Shown here one piece after another: positions 37,926-48,649 of a DNA stretch of 64,000 nt (positions are counted from its first letter, which is position 1; each line of letters starts with the position of its first letter). The DNA is from Gyrodactylus bullatarudis (taxonomy: Eukaryota; Platyhelminthes; Monogenea; Gyrodactylidea; Gyrodactylidae), in the NCBI GenBank assembly GCA_012064415.1, contig SSNU01000063.1, positions 593,977-657,976 of the forward strand, written 5' to 3'. The notes beneath the pieces were generated by a model that was not told where the DNA came from, searched no databases, and worked only from the letters and a program-made list of their open reading frames with translations. A program made the translations under genes and the position numbers.

Positions 37926-38220
37926 TGGTTAGTGTCGTTGCATGTTTGTGATATTCACAAATATTTCATCATTTTCAACTTAATCATTCCATAAAAAATA
38001 GATTTATAAATACATTATTATAATATTTACACGAACAAGCTTCTCAACTCTCTATTGCTACATGTTTGTTGATTGAATTATGTTTGTTGATCCTTTTGCT
38101 ATAGCAAAAGTGTATTTCACGATTCAAACTAGGCTACAAAATCAATTCTTTCATCATTACATACGTTGTATACTGCGATCAATTTATTCTTTCGATCATT
38201 GTTAATATATAGGAGTGATT
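37926..38220. promoter_or_regulatory. Upstream region of the diverged actin, with an 18-bp palindrome
   Basis: CTTTTGCTATAGCAAAAG at 38093-38110 is a perfect palindrome about 170 bp upstream of the actin-like start. It could be a dimeric factor site, or chance. Confidence 0.3.
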
Positions 38221-38813
38221 TCACATTACAATGCATTTATTAGTTCTTGTTATAAACTCTGGAGTTGATCTTATAACTGTCCTACGTCTATGGAAGAAAA
38301 GATTTAGTAAAGAAAAAGATCGAGAATTGTTCTTCGGCATTCCTAAAGGTGCTGCATTAACTGGCCTCTGGAAGATTGCATTGAATAGGGTAAAATTTAG
38401 TCGATTAGTAGTCCCTCTATTGGGTAGGAAACTCAATGTTTTTCTTATTGACTCTGCTATGGCGATAAATGGAATTGACATCAGAGCTACGATAATCTTT
38501 CCCAAGGTCTCTGCTAGTGCTTTAACAATAAGAATTATGAGTGTCAAATAAATCAGTATTATAGCAGTAATTGAAGTGTGTATTGTATTCAATAGAAAAC
38601 TATCATGAATTGCCAAAGTAATGTGATAAGAAATGAATAAAACCTAAAATTACAATTGAAACATACGATAGGGGTAAATACGGCATAGAGAATGAAAGGC
38701 CTGTCAACGGTTGGTGAGAAATACTTTAGCATGTAGAGAATACTAAAGATGTTGACAAACCAAAAGACAATGCCTAGAAGTTCCCCTAGGCTCAAAACTA
38801 ATTCGGATATCAT
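38221..38813 (-). CDS. Small membrane protein of unknown family
   Basis: Two exons, 38813 to about 38664 and about 38640 to 38221, join in phase 0 across a 23-bp intron with GTATGT and TTTTAG ends. The product has about 190 residues. Hydrophobic segments occur near ELLGIVFWFVNIFSILYML, FILYAVFTPIVLFISYHI and AIILIYLTLIILIVKALA, with another near IVALMSIPFIAIA, so 3-4 membrane passes. The C-terminal third is basic and Ser/Arg-rich. I do not recognise the family. The overall plan resembles the 41084-41599 protein, which also starts with a short acidic head and an (I/V)FW helix, so they may be distant paralogues. Confidence 0.55.
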
Positions 38814-39500
38814 TGTTTAATAGTCTGAGAGAAAAGTAGCTTTTCTAAATAGTCAGCTACAAGACAGCCAATAGGATCATTAGTAAATGATGAAATTATA
38901 GTATTAAATCACCATAGGAACGCAAAGATTATATATATTTCAAGTAGTCGAATTCTTACTTGGTTGATGGTCTTGTAATATTTGAGTGAGAATATTTGCT
39001 GGAAAAAATTATGGAAAACCTGGCGATAGCACTAATTATGATTGCATACAAATAATTATAATTACTCCGAGACTTATTTTTTTTTGACACACAGTGTTAT
39101 TAAAGTTTTGTAATGTACTGGTCCGGGAGATAGAAAAGGTTGATAGTGAAAGAAATTTTTTTATATTTCATTTCGAATCAGAAATTTTTTCCCTAATTTG
39201 TATAAGATCAACTTATCACCAGTCAAAATTGAAGAGTAAGTAAATTAATGATTTGCAAACGTTACGTCAAGAGCATTGCATTTGCGGCTCTACAATGTTA
39301 AAGCTAGATGGCAAGAGATGAATAATATTCATTGAATATAGATGTCGTTATTTCCTAAAGAGATTCTATCTGATAGATAAGATTCTATTAAAATGTGGTC
39401 GAATTGTTGGGCAATTTAAACAAATCGTTGTACAAAGTGTAAATAAGTAAATATTGATTTGAAAGAGCCTGTTGATGGAACAGGGACTTTTAATTTGACG
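38814..39500. other. Intergenic stretch with a gene fragment
   Basis: About 690 bp without an intact gene. The piece at 38991-39045 resembles the middle of the membrane-protein gene at 41402-41452 and is annotated separately. Confidence 0.35.
38991..39045 (+). pseudogene. Fragment of the 41084-41599 membrane-protein gene
   Basis: TTTGCTGGAAAAAATTATGG followed by AAACCTGGCGATAGCACTAA closely matches 41402-41452 (GAGAACCTGGCGATAGTACT). Only about 50 bp are alike and no longer frame is open. This is best read as a relic of a local duplication. Confidence 0.5.
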
Positions 39501-39540
39501 AAGAATGACTTCTAATAATGATGTCTTCTTCCAATGTCAG

Positions 39541-40310
39541 ATGTTGGCAAATCAAAGCCAAAGATCACCAAATGGGATCGTAAATTCATGAGAGAGTTCC
39601 TAGCTTATAAAGAGCGTTGCTCAATGGTCGACTTGGATGACGAATCAAAGGCGCAATCAAAGCATGGGCATCAAGGCGTGGTTGTCAACCTGTCCGGTCT
39701 ATTAGAAAAGTAAATTTCAATTACGAAATCCGTTACTGGACCTACTGAAATTCTCGAACACTTTCACGTGGATGTAGTAAAGATGAGACCGTTGCACAAT
39801 TACAACACGTTATAACAAGTGAGCGTATGGTATAGCATTGACAGTTGGAACCAATGTAGAATGCAGTGAAAAGAATTCTGGTCCGAATTCTCGTTGTAAG
39901 ATAAAAGGTTCCCTAATTTAATCACCATAGATCATGGGGCTAAGATCACGTCGAAAGCTTTTACTGAAGCATTATCGAGCTAAGGTTTACCACTTTATAT
40001 CACCCGAAAAGCAACGGTACTATAAAAAGATCACACTACATCAGAAAGCTGTCGTGCTCATGACATAGTAAACCAATCATATCTGCACGCACCCGCCGGT
40101 GTGGTGTACCGGGTACTGACTTGCTTGTATCGCACAAGTTTCGTTCGTCACTGACTAGACGCAGAATTCAGAACCAAATATACCTGTGTATGCAACCCAG
40201 ACGACTTCCGAAAGAAAGTTTGGAAGAAGTGTAAGATTGGCTACTGATAGATGATGTGCAGTTGAACGAGTACACAAAGCAATTGTTCGGAACCATCAGA
40301 AAAATTTAAA
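39541..40310 (+). pseudogene. Decayed LTR-retrotransposon fragment (integrase region)
   Basis: Translation in interrupted frames gives integrase-like pieces around 39930-40060, including DHGAKITSKAF and LYHPKSNGTIKRSH. These resemble the DxGxxFxS and YHPQxNGxxER motifs of Ty3/gypsy-type integrases. Upstream at about 39545-39710 a short open piece starts KITKWDRKFMREFLAYKER and looks like a gag or linker segment. Stops and frame changes break the whole region, and I see no LTRs. It is a non-functional relic. Confidence 0.6.
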
Positions 40311-40384
40311 TGCCCGTGAGAAGAAAGTACAGGATGAGAACGAAGGATAATGAGATGAGAGTTTTGATACAAATGATGTTAATG

Positions 40385-40797
40385 AAAAGGCTAACTGATA
40401 TGATGTTGGGAATCTATGATTTTTACAAAAGTCTCAAGTATTTCACCAAGAAAAAAATCTGGAAAAAGACTATTTTCAAGAAAAATATGGTCAAATTTCA
40501 AGTTGGCGCCAACTTTAAACTGTACATTTTTATTGATTTGAAATGTGAGGGTGGTTGAAAGAAATCTTAACAATTATGCTAAATCTGTGATAAATTGTAA
40601 CTTAAAATGCTTAACCTCCGCTACCATTTGGAAGTTGGATTTTGAGTTCTTGATCATTTTCCCTACTTGAAAATTTCGTTAATCCCTCGAAAATTTAATA
40701 GCAATTTTTGTATTTCTTTCGGCCATCGTCACACATTCAAATAAATAAAAATGTGCAATCCTAAGTTGGATGTTGGCGGCAAATTTAAATTTTCTTG
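40385..40797. mobile_element. Degenerate AAAGCTAGTT-family MITE
   Basis: The left end reads AAGGCTAACTGATATGATGT, a mutated family end, followed by GGGAATCTATGATTTTTACA as in the 52855 copy. The right arm is partly recognisable near 40735-40797 (inverse of the GGCGCCAAC segment). The right terminus is lost. It lies beside the retrotransposon relic. Confidence 0.55.
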
Positions 40798-41083
40798 TAA
40801 ATAATTTATTTTCCTTCAAACTCTAAACTTAGAAAAGACCTTGGATATTGAAAGGTTCTTGAATTTAGTTTCCAACAATCTCATTACTAGAGAGATTATA
40901 ATCAAGACTCATTTCATAATGTGATTTAGAGCAAATAACTAATTCAAATAAACAATAAAAATCAATATTATCATCCAATCGAAGGTGAATTTTGTATGCA
41001 ATAAATTTTACTCTTTGAATTCCAATTGGTTAGAAATAAAACAGACAACAAGATAAAGTAATTCAAACTTTCTGATATTTGAA

Positions 41084-41599
41084 ATGAGTGCTGAGAATTT
41101 CTGGGATGGTTTCAATGCTATTTTTGAGTTCATTTCGATTCTCTTTTGGGTTATTGTGACTGCTGCTCTTGTAGTGTCTATAAAAAAGCTATTCGATATT
41201 TTGTCGTACTCGGATAACTATAAATTGAAACCTTGGATGATTGTTGGCTACTTATCTATCGTAAGAGATTTACTAACATTTCTTCAAAAGAATTTTCTAA
41301 TCTCTATTCCTATAACGCTGTATCTCCATAGAGTATATGTGATGAATCTAATCATTATCACGATAGCATTAATCCTTAGCATTATAGTGGCTGTGGTCAT
41401 AATTTTTGCTGAAAAAATTATAGAGAACCTGGCGATAGTACTAATTGAGACTGGATTCAGAACAATATCAATGTTTTGCATTGGATTGGTCCCTTTGTTC
41501 TCTTTAGGTCTTTTGAGGGTGGAGGAGGTTAAAAGTGAAAAAAAAGATGGATCAAAAAAGATTTGGAAACTTTGTCTTGCAAATTATTTGGAAAAATAA
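41084..41599 (+). CDS. Small multi-pass membrane protein of unknown family
   Basis: One exon of 171 codons. Four hydrophobic segments are visible: about residues 10-33 (FEFISILFWVIVTAALVVSI), 45-75, 88-112 (NLIIITIALILSIIVAVVII) and 123-145 (FRTISMFCIGLVPLFSLGLL). The tail is lysine-rich (KSEKKDGSKKIWK), so the C-terminus is probably cytosolic. No signature residues are recognised. A fragment of the same gene lies 2.4 kb upstream (38991-39045), and the gene at 38221-38813 may be a distant relative. Confidence 0.6.
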   Translation: MSAENFWDGFNAIFEFISILFWVIVTAALVVSIKKLFDILSYSDNYKLKPWMIVGYLSIVRDLLTFLQKNFLISIPITLYLHRVYVMNLIIITIALILSIIVAVVIIFAEKIIENLAIVLIETGFRTISMFCIGLVPLFSLGLLRVEEVKSEKKDGSKKIWKLCLANYLEK

Positions 41600-41751
41600 A
41601 TTTCTCATAATTTCGAATCATTTCTTGGATGTTTTTATTATTTACAGGACAAGACATTAATATGTAGCAGAGTATAATGCGTCATGGGGTAGGGTTGGAG
41701 ATGATTTGAAAGTGACAGGAATACATCCTGGAATTATCCAAATGATATAAT
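41600..41751. other. 3' flank of the membrane-protein gene
   Basis: About 150 bp between the stop codon and the TIR element. It has no coding content. Confidence 0.3.
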
Positions 41752-42077
41752 AACTGTTAGATTCGTCTTAAGACAATTCTAGCTAGCTAGATTGGTCTGA
41801 AATATTTAATATTTATTCTTCTCTGCCCTTTTAGTGCACCTTGAATACACAATGTATTCTAGGGAACTACTTTTAATAAATAGAAAATTATTTTTTTATT
41901 TTTACACGCACGATCAGAATGGCATTTAGAAGTCTGAACGAAACATTAGCCCCTTCAATTCGCAATGGTGGGTAACAATCTTGAACGAACCATTTGTCTC
42001 ATCAATGACCGATGAATAAATATTAAATACAGACCAATCTAGCTAGCTAGAATTGTCTTAAGACGAATCTAACAGTT
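41752..42077. mobile_element. ~325-bp MITE with ~70-bp terminal inverted repeats
   Basis: The left end reads AACTGTTAGATTCGTCTTAA and the right end is its inverse, TTAAGACGAATCTAACAGTT. The inverted repeat extends inward through CTAGCTAGCTAGATTGGTCT and TATTTAATATTTATT. The interior (about 41825-42015) is noncoding. No clear target duplication is visible, so the superfamily is not assigned. Confidence 0.8.
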
Positions 42078-42672
42078 CAGACCATTCTAGCTCCAACATA
42101 TATATAATTTTGAACCAAGTATTTCTTCAGGGAGCTGTTCGGCATAGATTGACTATAACGTTATTCGCTTGCTAACGTTACGATTAAAATTCATTGAATT
42201 ACATTCAAGTCACAATAAAATCGAAAATTGTATGCACCACTGGTAATAATGAGTAGGGAGATATTGTTTAGAAAGTAAGATAATACAAAAATATTTACAA
42301 ATTGAATTGGATGATAATAATCCTTAAAGATATCATTACTTGGAAAGTTAAAATTCTTTTCCTACAACGATCAGTCAATAAAACAGGTTTAGCAAAAGAA
42401 CCTATTTAAGTGATTAATCTCTTTCATTTAGACGATCGATGGAAATTCACTCTACATAACAGGTAATAGATATCAATATTTACTAAATTTGGCTATTGGA
42501 ATATGTGTACATGTGCACTTGAAACCATTTGAGTAACACTGAGGAGCAGGTGTAAAATTTACAAATTAACCAATCAAAAAGCTGCTACAAATAGTTTAAC
42601 ATGGAAACGACTTGGAGAGATCTTCACTTCCGATAAATCGGAAAAAAATGAGCAAAACAAAGTGAAAATACA
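42078..42672. promoter_or_regulatory. Upstream region of the first MFS transporter
   Basis: About 600 bp, AT-rich, no gene. It should hold the promoter of the first transporter. Confidence 0.3.
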
Positions 42673-44058
42673 ATGTCAGACGAAAAGACATGTCTAACAC
42701 AAAAGACAACATGGACGGATTATTTCAAGAGTGCCAAATTTCGACAAACCCTATGTACAGTGTTATGGGGATTCCTGACAAGCACTGAGAGATCAGTGAT
42801 AATTCCTACACTCTGGTTATACTTGAAATTGACTTGGAGTCTTCAAGATGCTGAAAACTACTACGCAGGAAGTATGACGATATTCAATGTTTCGGTTTTG
42901 GTCATATCTCCCCTTTGTGGCTATCTTGGAGGCATTGGTGTCCGGGTCAAAGGCATTGTGGTTATATCGAATCAGCTCGAAGTTATTGGAAACCTATTAT
43001 ATCTTTTGGCTCCACGTCCGGAGTTTGTGTTGATTGGCAGAATGATAAGCGGTCTAGGATCAGGCTGTGAATCAGTTTTGTACACTGAAATGTCTAACCT
43101 TACAACAGAAGATGAGCGAACCAAATATATTGTTTCAGCGTTAATTGTTAGGCAAGTAGGCCTCTTATTTGGACCAGTATTTACACTGATTATATCCCGA
43201 ATCCTGACTAAACCGGTCAGTTTTCTAACCGTCTACAACTCACCCGGCTTAGTCATGGCCATTATGTGGGCCTTACACACCCTGATGACACTACTCATCT
43301 ATCCAAACATTGATGAAAATGGCCAAGAAATCAACCTGACGCCACCCAGTATCCGCGAACCCATGAAATTTAAGCAGTATCTCAAGTCATTGTTCATTGC
43401 TTCGGAGTCGGAGAAGCCCTTGATTCAGAAAGACGAGAAGGAGGACGGACCAATAAAAGAGAAAATATCGGCCAAATTTTATCTCAAGTACAACATTCTG
43501 GTGTTACTATTGATCAACTCAGTTGGTATTTATGGAGCTATGGCTCTGGAAACTAGTTTGGCGCCCTTCCTAAATTCAAACTTTGAATGGGATGAGAAAC
43601 ATGTTAGCTACGTTTACCTACTCGGTTCATTCCTGATTATTCTCATGTGCATTCTAATATTCGTTTTTTCCAGTTGCCTTCATGATTATTACATGTTGAT
43701 GTTTGGATCGTGGTTCTGTGCACTGGACTACCTTTTCATAGCTTTAATTATCACGTTTATTGCTTTAATACCAAAAGGAATCGTTCTCATACTCCTTCTC
43801 GTCGGTGTTTGTCTTCACATTATCGGAATTCCATACATATTGGCCTGTTCAGAATCTCTATTTAGTAAATGTGTGCCGAGCTATGAAATGCATCGAGGAC
43901 AAACCATCCTTAGGACCCTCAACAACATTGCCTACATTCTTGGTCCAGCAGTTGGCGGGGGACTTTGGTTTCATACGGATTACGTTTTTTATACAATGTT
44001 TGGCGCTCTTTTTATTTTGACTATCCCACTTAGCTGTGCCAAAGGAAAGTTTTTCTAG
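42673..44058 (+). CDS. MFS transporter, MFSD8/CLN7-like, copy A
   Basis: One exon of 461 codons with about 12 membrane helices. The TM2-TM3 loop reads GYLGGIGVRVKGIVVISN, a form of MFS motif A. IGRMISGLGSGCESVLYTE follows in TM4 and GPVFTLIISRIL in TM5. A long cytosolic loop (about residues 220-270, SESEKPLIQKDEKEDGPIKE) separates the two halves. The last half includes HRGQTILRTLNNIAYILGPA. This layout matches MFSD8-type transporters of lysosomal membranes, but substrate and location are inferred. A second copy follows 855 bp downstream, with a shared block that appears identical, suggesting gene conversion. Confidence 0.8.
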   Translation: MSDEKTCLTQKTTWTDYFKSAKFRQTLCTVLWGFLTSTERSVIIPTLWLYLKLTWSLQDAENYYAGSMTIFNVSVLVISPLCGYLGGIGVRVKGIVVISNQLEVIGNLLYLLAPRPEFVLIGRMISGLGSGCESVLYTEMSNLTTEDERTKYIVSALIVRQVGLLFGPVFTLIISRILTKPVSFLTVYNSPGLVMAIMWALHTLMTLLIYPNIDENGQEINLTPPSIREPMKFKQYLKSLFIASESEKPLIQKDEKEDGPIKEKISAKFYLKYNILVLLLINSVGIYGAMALETSLAPFLNSNFEWDEKHVSYVYLLGSFLIILMCILIFVFSSCLHDYYMLMFGSWFCALDYLFIALIITFIALIPKGIVLILLLVGVCLHIIGIPYILACSESLFSKCVPSYEMHRGQTILRTLNNIAYILGPAVGGGLWFHTDYVFYTMFGALFILTIPLSCAKGKFF

Positions 44059-44912
44059 CCTCACATGAGATCTTCCCTACCAAGCATAAATCAAAAATTT
44101 TACCATATTTATTTTTTCTTAACATAACAAATTATTTTCATATCTGATTAAAATTTATTTTCTTTCTCAAATTGTCAACTTCCTCTTTGGATGTAAAATT
44201 AACATTTTGAATTATTTTCTTAAACTACAGTTTTTTTGTATAATTAAGATCTTGAATTTTTTAAAAATATATAATGGCCTTTAAATGAATATATTTCAAA
44301 CCCTTAAAGTCATTGAGAATTCTTTACATGCTTCACCTTTGATCTATTGTCTTTCGAATTTTTATAGATTGGCTGATTACAATTAATTACTTTTAATTCA
44401 GGATTCATCGATCGAAATTTTAATCATTTCTAGGCTCAAACCTTTGCAGATTTGAACTTGAGTCTAAAAGGGTTAACTCATTTGATTTACAAAAAAAGAA
44501 CTAATCTCTGTTACTAACAATAGAATACATATTCATTGATTCAAGCCTGATTGTGCCCATTCTAGCTTGACTAATGAGGGGATTTTTGTTTAGTTTATCA
44601 TTATATATTAAATTTTAATTTGAATGTTTGCATTCTTTGATAATAAAGTATAGACTTTATAACGTCCTCATCTGGACAATTCGAAACGGTCTAAAATAAA
44701 AAAAACCCTCTACTAGGCTATTACTATTCGCTCGAATATATTTATAAAAAAGAAAATTGTAAATCCTAATTGAGCAGTTGCATTAATCTCCAAGATTGAA
44801 GCTTCGATTCTTAAACAAAGATAGTAAAATTGATCGAAACTTAATTATTTGTCAGGAAAAAGAAATGAAAATAGAGTTGAACTAGCAGAGCTAAGACTTG
44901 TAAAATATTCAA
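44059..44912. other. Intergenic region between the MFS transporter copies
   Basis: 854 bp, AT-rich, no gene. It is not obviously similar to the upstream region of copy A, so the flanks have diverged or were never part of the duplication. Confidence 0.35.
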
Positions 44913-46301
44913 ATGGCAGAGAAGAAAAAGTTCATAGAGCAGTCTTGGCAGAAATACATGAAAAGTGTCAAATTTCGTCAGGCAATCTGTGCTACAGCTT
45001 ACTTTTTCTTAACGAGTACCCAGAGATCAGTGGTAATTCCATCCCTTTGGTTATACTTGAAATTGACTTGGAGTCTTCAAGATGCTGAAAACTACTATGC
45101 AGCAAGTCTGGCAATTCTGAACGTTGTAGCTTTATTTATATCACCCCTGTGTGGCTATCTTGGAGGCATTGGTGTCCGGGTCAAAAGCATTGTGGTTATA
45201 TCGAATCAGTTCGAAGTTATTGGAAACCTATTATACCTTTTGGCTCCGCGTCCGGAGTTTGTGTTGATTGGCAGAATGATTTGTGGCTTAGGAGCAGGAT
45301 GCGAGCCAATTCTGTACACTGAAATGTCTAACCTTACAACAGAAGATGAGCGAACCAAATATATGGCCAGTGGTCTTGTAGCAAGACAGTTTGGAATTTT
45401 AATCGGACCAGCATTTACACTGATTATATCCCGAATCCTGACTAAACCGGTCAGTTTTCTAACCGTCTACAACTCACCCGGCTTAGTCATGGCCATTATG
45501 TGGGCCTTACACACCCTGATGACACTACTCATCTATCCAAACATTGATGAAAATGGCCAAGAAATCAACCTGACGCCACCCAGTATCCGCGAACCCATGA
45601 AATTTAAGCAGTATCTCAAGTCATTGTTCATTGCTTCGGAGTCGGAGAAGCCCTTGATTCAGAAAGACGAGAAGGAGGACGGACCAATAAAAGAGAAAAT
45701 ATCGGCCAAATTTTATCTCAAGTACAACATTCTGGTGTTACTATTGATCAACTCAGTTGGTATTTATGGAGCTATGGCTCTGGAAACTAGTTTGGCGCCC
45801 TTCCTAAATTCAAACTTTGAATGGGATGAGAAACATGTTAGCTACGTTTATTTTTCCGGATCAGTTCTCATTCTATTAATCTGTGGTATACTATTCAGAC
45901 TCACCAAATACTTTCATGATTATTACATGTTGGTGTTTGGATCGTGGTTCTGTACCCTGGACTACCTCTTCATAGCCTTGATCATCTCTTTTATGGATTT
46001 TATTCCAAAAATAACCGTTCTTATCCTCGTACTCACAGGAGTTTTCCTTCATATCATCGGAATTCCATTTCTATTGGTCTCATCAGAATCAATGTTTAGT
46101 AAATGCGTACCGAGTTATGAAATGCATCGAGGACAAACCATCCTCAGGACCCTTAACAACATTGCCAATATTCTAGGTCCAGCAGTTGGCGGGGGACTTT
46201 GGTTTCATACAGATTACGTTTTCTATACAATGTCTGGTTCGCTTTTCATTCTAACAATAATGGTCAGTAGTGCTGAAAGAAAATTTTTTAACTTCACCTG
46301 A
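44913..46301 (+). CDS. MFS transporter, MFSD8/CLN7-like, copy B
   Basis: One exon of 462 codons, same architecture as copy A. The N-terminus (MAEKKKFIEQSWQKYMKSVK) and the last third differ from copy A at many positions. Residues from about LIISRILTKPV to KHVSYVY look identical, and at DNA level 45415-45850 matches 43181-43616 with no difference seen by eye. Silent sites are therefore also identical there, while the flanking coding DNA differs. Shorter identical runs occur upstream (for example TGGAGTCTTCAAGATGCTGA). The start at 44913 was chosen because it gives the same length and loop positions as copy A. Confidence 0.8.
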   Translation: MAEKKKFIEQSWQKYMKSVKFRQAICATAYFFLTSTQRSVVIPSLWLYLKLTWSLQDAENYYAASLAILNVVALFISPLCGYLGGIGVRVKSIVVISNQFEVIGNLLYLLAPRPEFVLIGRMICGLGAGCEPILYTEMSNLTTEDERTKYMASGLVARQFGILIGPAFTLIISRILTKPVSFLTVYNSPGLVMAIMWALHTLMTLLIYPNIDENGQEINLTPPSIREPMKFKQYLKSLFIASESEKPLIQKDEKEDGPIKEKISAKFYLKYNILVLLLINSVGIYGAMALETSLAPFLNSNFEWDEKHVSYVYFSGSVLILLICGILFRLTKYFHDYYMLVFGSWFCTLDYLFIALIISFMDFIPKITVLILVLTGVFLHIIGIPFLLVSSESMFSKCVPSYEMHRGQTILRTLNNIANILGPAVGGGLWFHTDYVFYTMSGSLFILTIMVSSAERKFFNFT

Positions 46302-46560
46302 GTCTCAAGAAAAATGTTTTCCGAGCTATTGATGAATTTTATTAAATAAATTTTCGTAAATAAACACATTAGAGTTTTAATTGAATATCAAATTTCAAAT
46401 AGAATATCTGTGTAGAAATTATAATTCAGATTTTTCTAAATTTCTAGGATAAAAAAATTATCATTATCATTGGTAAAAGTTTAGAGAGTCTCTAGACTTC
46501 AGCAAAGTAAAGAAAATTTTAGATAATTAATCTTTTAATTACATATAAATAATTAATAAT
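46302..46560. other. 3' flank of transporter copy B
   Basis: AT-rich. It ends with TTAATAAT, the left copy of the target duplication of the neighbouring element. Confidence 0.3.
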
Positions 46561-47073
46561 TAGGGCCTCAAAAAGTCATAAAAAGTATATTTGTTTCTAA
46601 AGGAATGTTCTTCCCAATGATCAAGAAAATGCTATCAAAAATAATTTTTCATGATCCAGATCAAAGTCATAAAGTCATAAATTTGCATATTTTTGTTTCA
46701 AGGTCATTAAATTTAGAGTCATATTTTATAGGTTATATTATTGAATTTTGAAAATTAGGGATTAAAAGGATAAAAACTCAATCAAAATCAAGAAATTAAC
46801 AAAGAATTTGACATGATTGAATCCTATTGGTTTAAAATGTTCCATGTGTATGTTAAATTTTGATCAATCAAATCGATTCCACCTATTTTGTTGGACCCCG
46901 TATCGTAAATGATATTATAATTGAATAAATTTGTGTGTAATATATTTCTACTTATAAGTAGCTCATAGTTATCTTATTATTATTGTTCAAGTCATAAATT
47001 ATGACCTAAAAATCTTAAATCTGAGTTTAAAGTCATATTTTTAAGTTTTAAGGGCATAAAATTTGAGGCCCTA
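46561..47073. mobile_element. 513-bp hAT-type MITE with 8-bp target duplication
   Basis: The element starts TAGGGCCTCAAA and ends with its exact inverse TTTGAGGCCCTA. It is flanked on both sides by TTAATAAT (46553-46560 and 47074-47081). An 8-bp duplication with short TIRs starting (T/C)AGGG is the mark of hAT transposons. The interior is noncoding and rich in the word AAGTCATAAA in several copies, as in sub-terminal repeats bound by hAT transposases. Confidence 0.85.
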
Positions 47074-47326
47074 TTAATAATAATAAATCTATTCTTATAA
47101 CATTTTTTTAACACACTACTTCTAAGTCATGAGTTTATTTTTAATAAAAATAAATTATCAATTAGAGTTTTATCCTTAAACAATGAAAAATTATCAGTCT
47201 TCTAAGACAATGATAGAGTCTAAGGCACCTTCAACTTTTAAAATTATTATAAATGCATGCCAATTCAAATAAACCATTTTCCAAATATTTTATAATTTTT
47301 GTTATCTTTTGTGTATCTTTTGAAAT
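47074..47326. promoter_or_regulatory. Tetraspanin upstream region
   Basis: About 250 bp from the MITE to the tetraspanin start, AT-rich. Its promoter must lie here or inside the MITE. Confidence 0.3.
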
Positions 47327-48342
47327 ATGCAGCAATCTGAGAAAGATAAACTTTTGTTTTCCTCCTCTAATCCAAGCAAAGGATTCCATTATGATCTCAA
47401 TTGGGTAAAAACTTTTTTAATGTTCTTTACATCAATAGCTCTTGTATGTTTTTTCTCTTATCTTTCCAGTTAATTGCTATAGGATTCGTTGCTCTAGGTA
47501 TTTACTTATTTATTTTCAAAGTTCCTTTTCTCGTAAATCTTGTTGGACATTCAATTCTCATTTGTCACATTATGCTTTTCGTTATCGCTTTCCTCTTGAT
47601 TATCACCTGTTCAATCGGATTTGCTTCTATCTCTCAGGAGAATAATAATCTTTTGAGAAATTTTTGCATCTTAATGAGCATTGTCATCCTCTTACAAATA
47701 TTGACTGCTTCCGCTGGAGTTCTTTTGCATGATCCAGCAAAGGATTGGGTCGGCCAAAAGATGAGAGACACTATTGTCAACGAATATGCTAAACAAGATA
47801 TTCAGGTAATATTGAATGTTACAACTCTATGACATATAAAATGATCTACAAATCCATCCATAATTTTGCTTAAACTCTTAACTCTTTTGTTATTTTTGTT
47901 AAGATTAATGAAAGTGTCCAACAAATGCAATCTCAATTGAAATGCTGTGGTTCACTAAAATACTCAGATTATAAAGAGAGTTATTTCACAGAGAATCGCA
48001 AGAAAAATCCAACCGAATCAGAAATTAACCTACAGGATACAAACATTGATATTTATGCTGTCCCAGATTCTTGTTGTATAGCATATTCGCAGAATTGTGG
48101 CCGCCTTGTACATCCTTCAAATATTTACTACAGAGGATGTTTGGATACAATTTTTGGCAAGTTACAGAGTCACCTATTCATGATCTTTGTCGTGTTATTC
48201 TCATTGCTAATTGTTGAAGTTGGTTTACTTTTAGTATTTAATAGCTATAAAATAATTATATTTTAAAACACAGGTACTCGCATTAATTCTTGGAATCATG
48301 TTCATCAAGTCGTCTCAAGAAATTATTAAAAAGTCACACTGA
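47327..48342 (+). CDS. Tetraspanin
   Basis: Four exons, 47327-47443, 47470-47805, 47904-48218 and 48274-48342, encode about 278 residues. TM1 spans WVKTFLMFFTSIALLIAIGF and is interrupted by a 26-bp intron. TM2 and TM3 follow (AFLLIITCSIGFAS and ILMSIVILLQILTASAGVLL). The large outer loop has the diagnostic KCCG, then PDSCC, NCG and RGC cysteines. TM4 (MIFVVLFSLLIVEVLALILG) crosses the last intron, whose donor GTTGGT is weak. Tetraspanins organise membrane microdomains with integrins and other partners. The subfamily is not assigned. Introns are 26, 98 and 55 bp. Confidence 0.88.
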
Positions 48343-48649
48343 CATTGCTGTTACTTATTATGTACGCATCTCATCGACAAATTACGTTTACCAAGACGTT
48401 CGCTTTTTTGTATTATATCAAATTTCTTTTAATCAGTATTTTGCAGAATTTCTATTCAATTATTGTTACTATGATAAAAGCTTTTTATTTATAAAAAAAT
48501 TGTGTTATGTATTGACAATAATAATAATGCATAAATTACATTTACAGATATCCCATAGAAGAACTTATCGATATTTCCTTTTCCTATCACGGCTTCCTGA
48601 ATTAAAAGAAAATTAAATTATATAGATTATTATATTAAGATAGGTTAAA
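48343..48649. other. Convergent intergenic region, tetraspanin / U1-70K
   Basis: 307 bp between convergent stop codons. It contains AT-rich 3'-end sequence and no gene. Confidence 0.35.
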
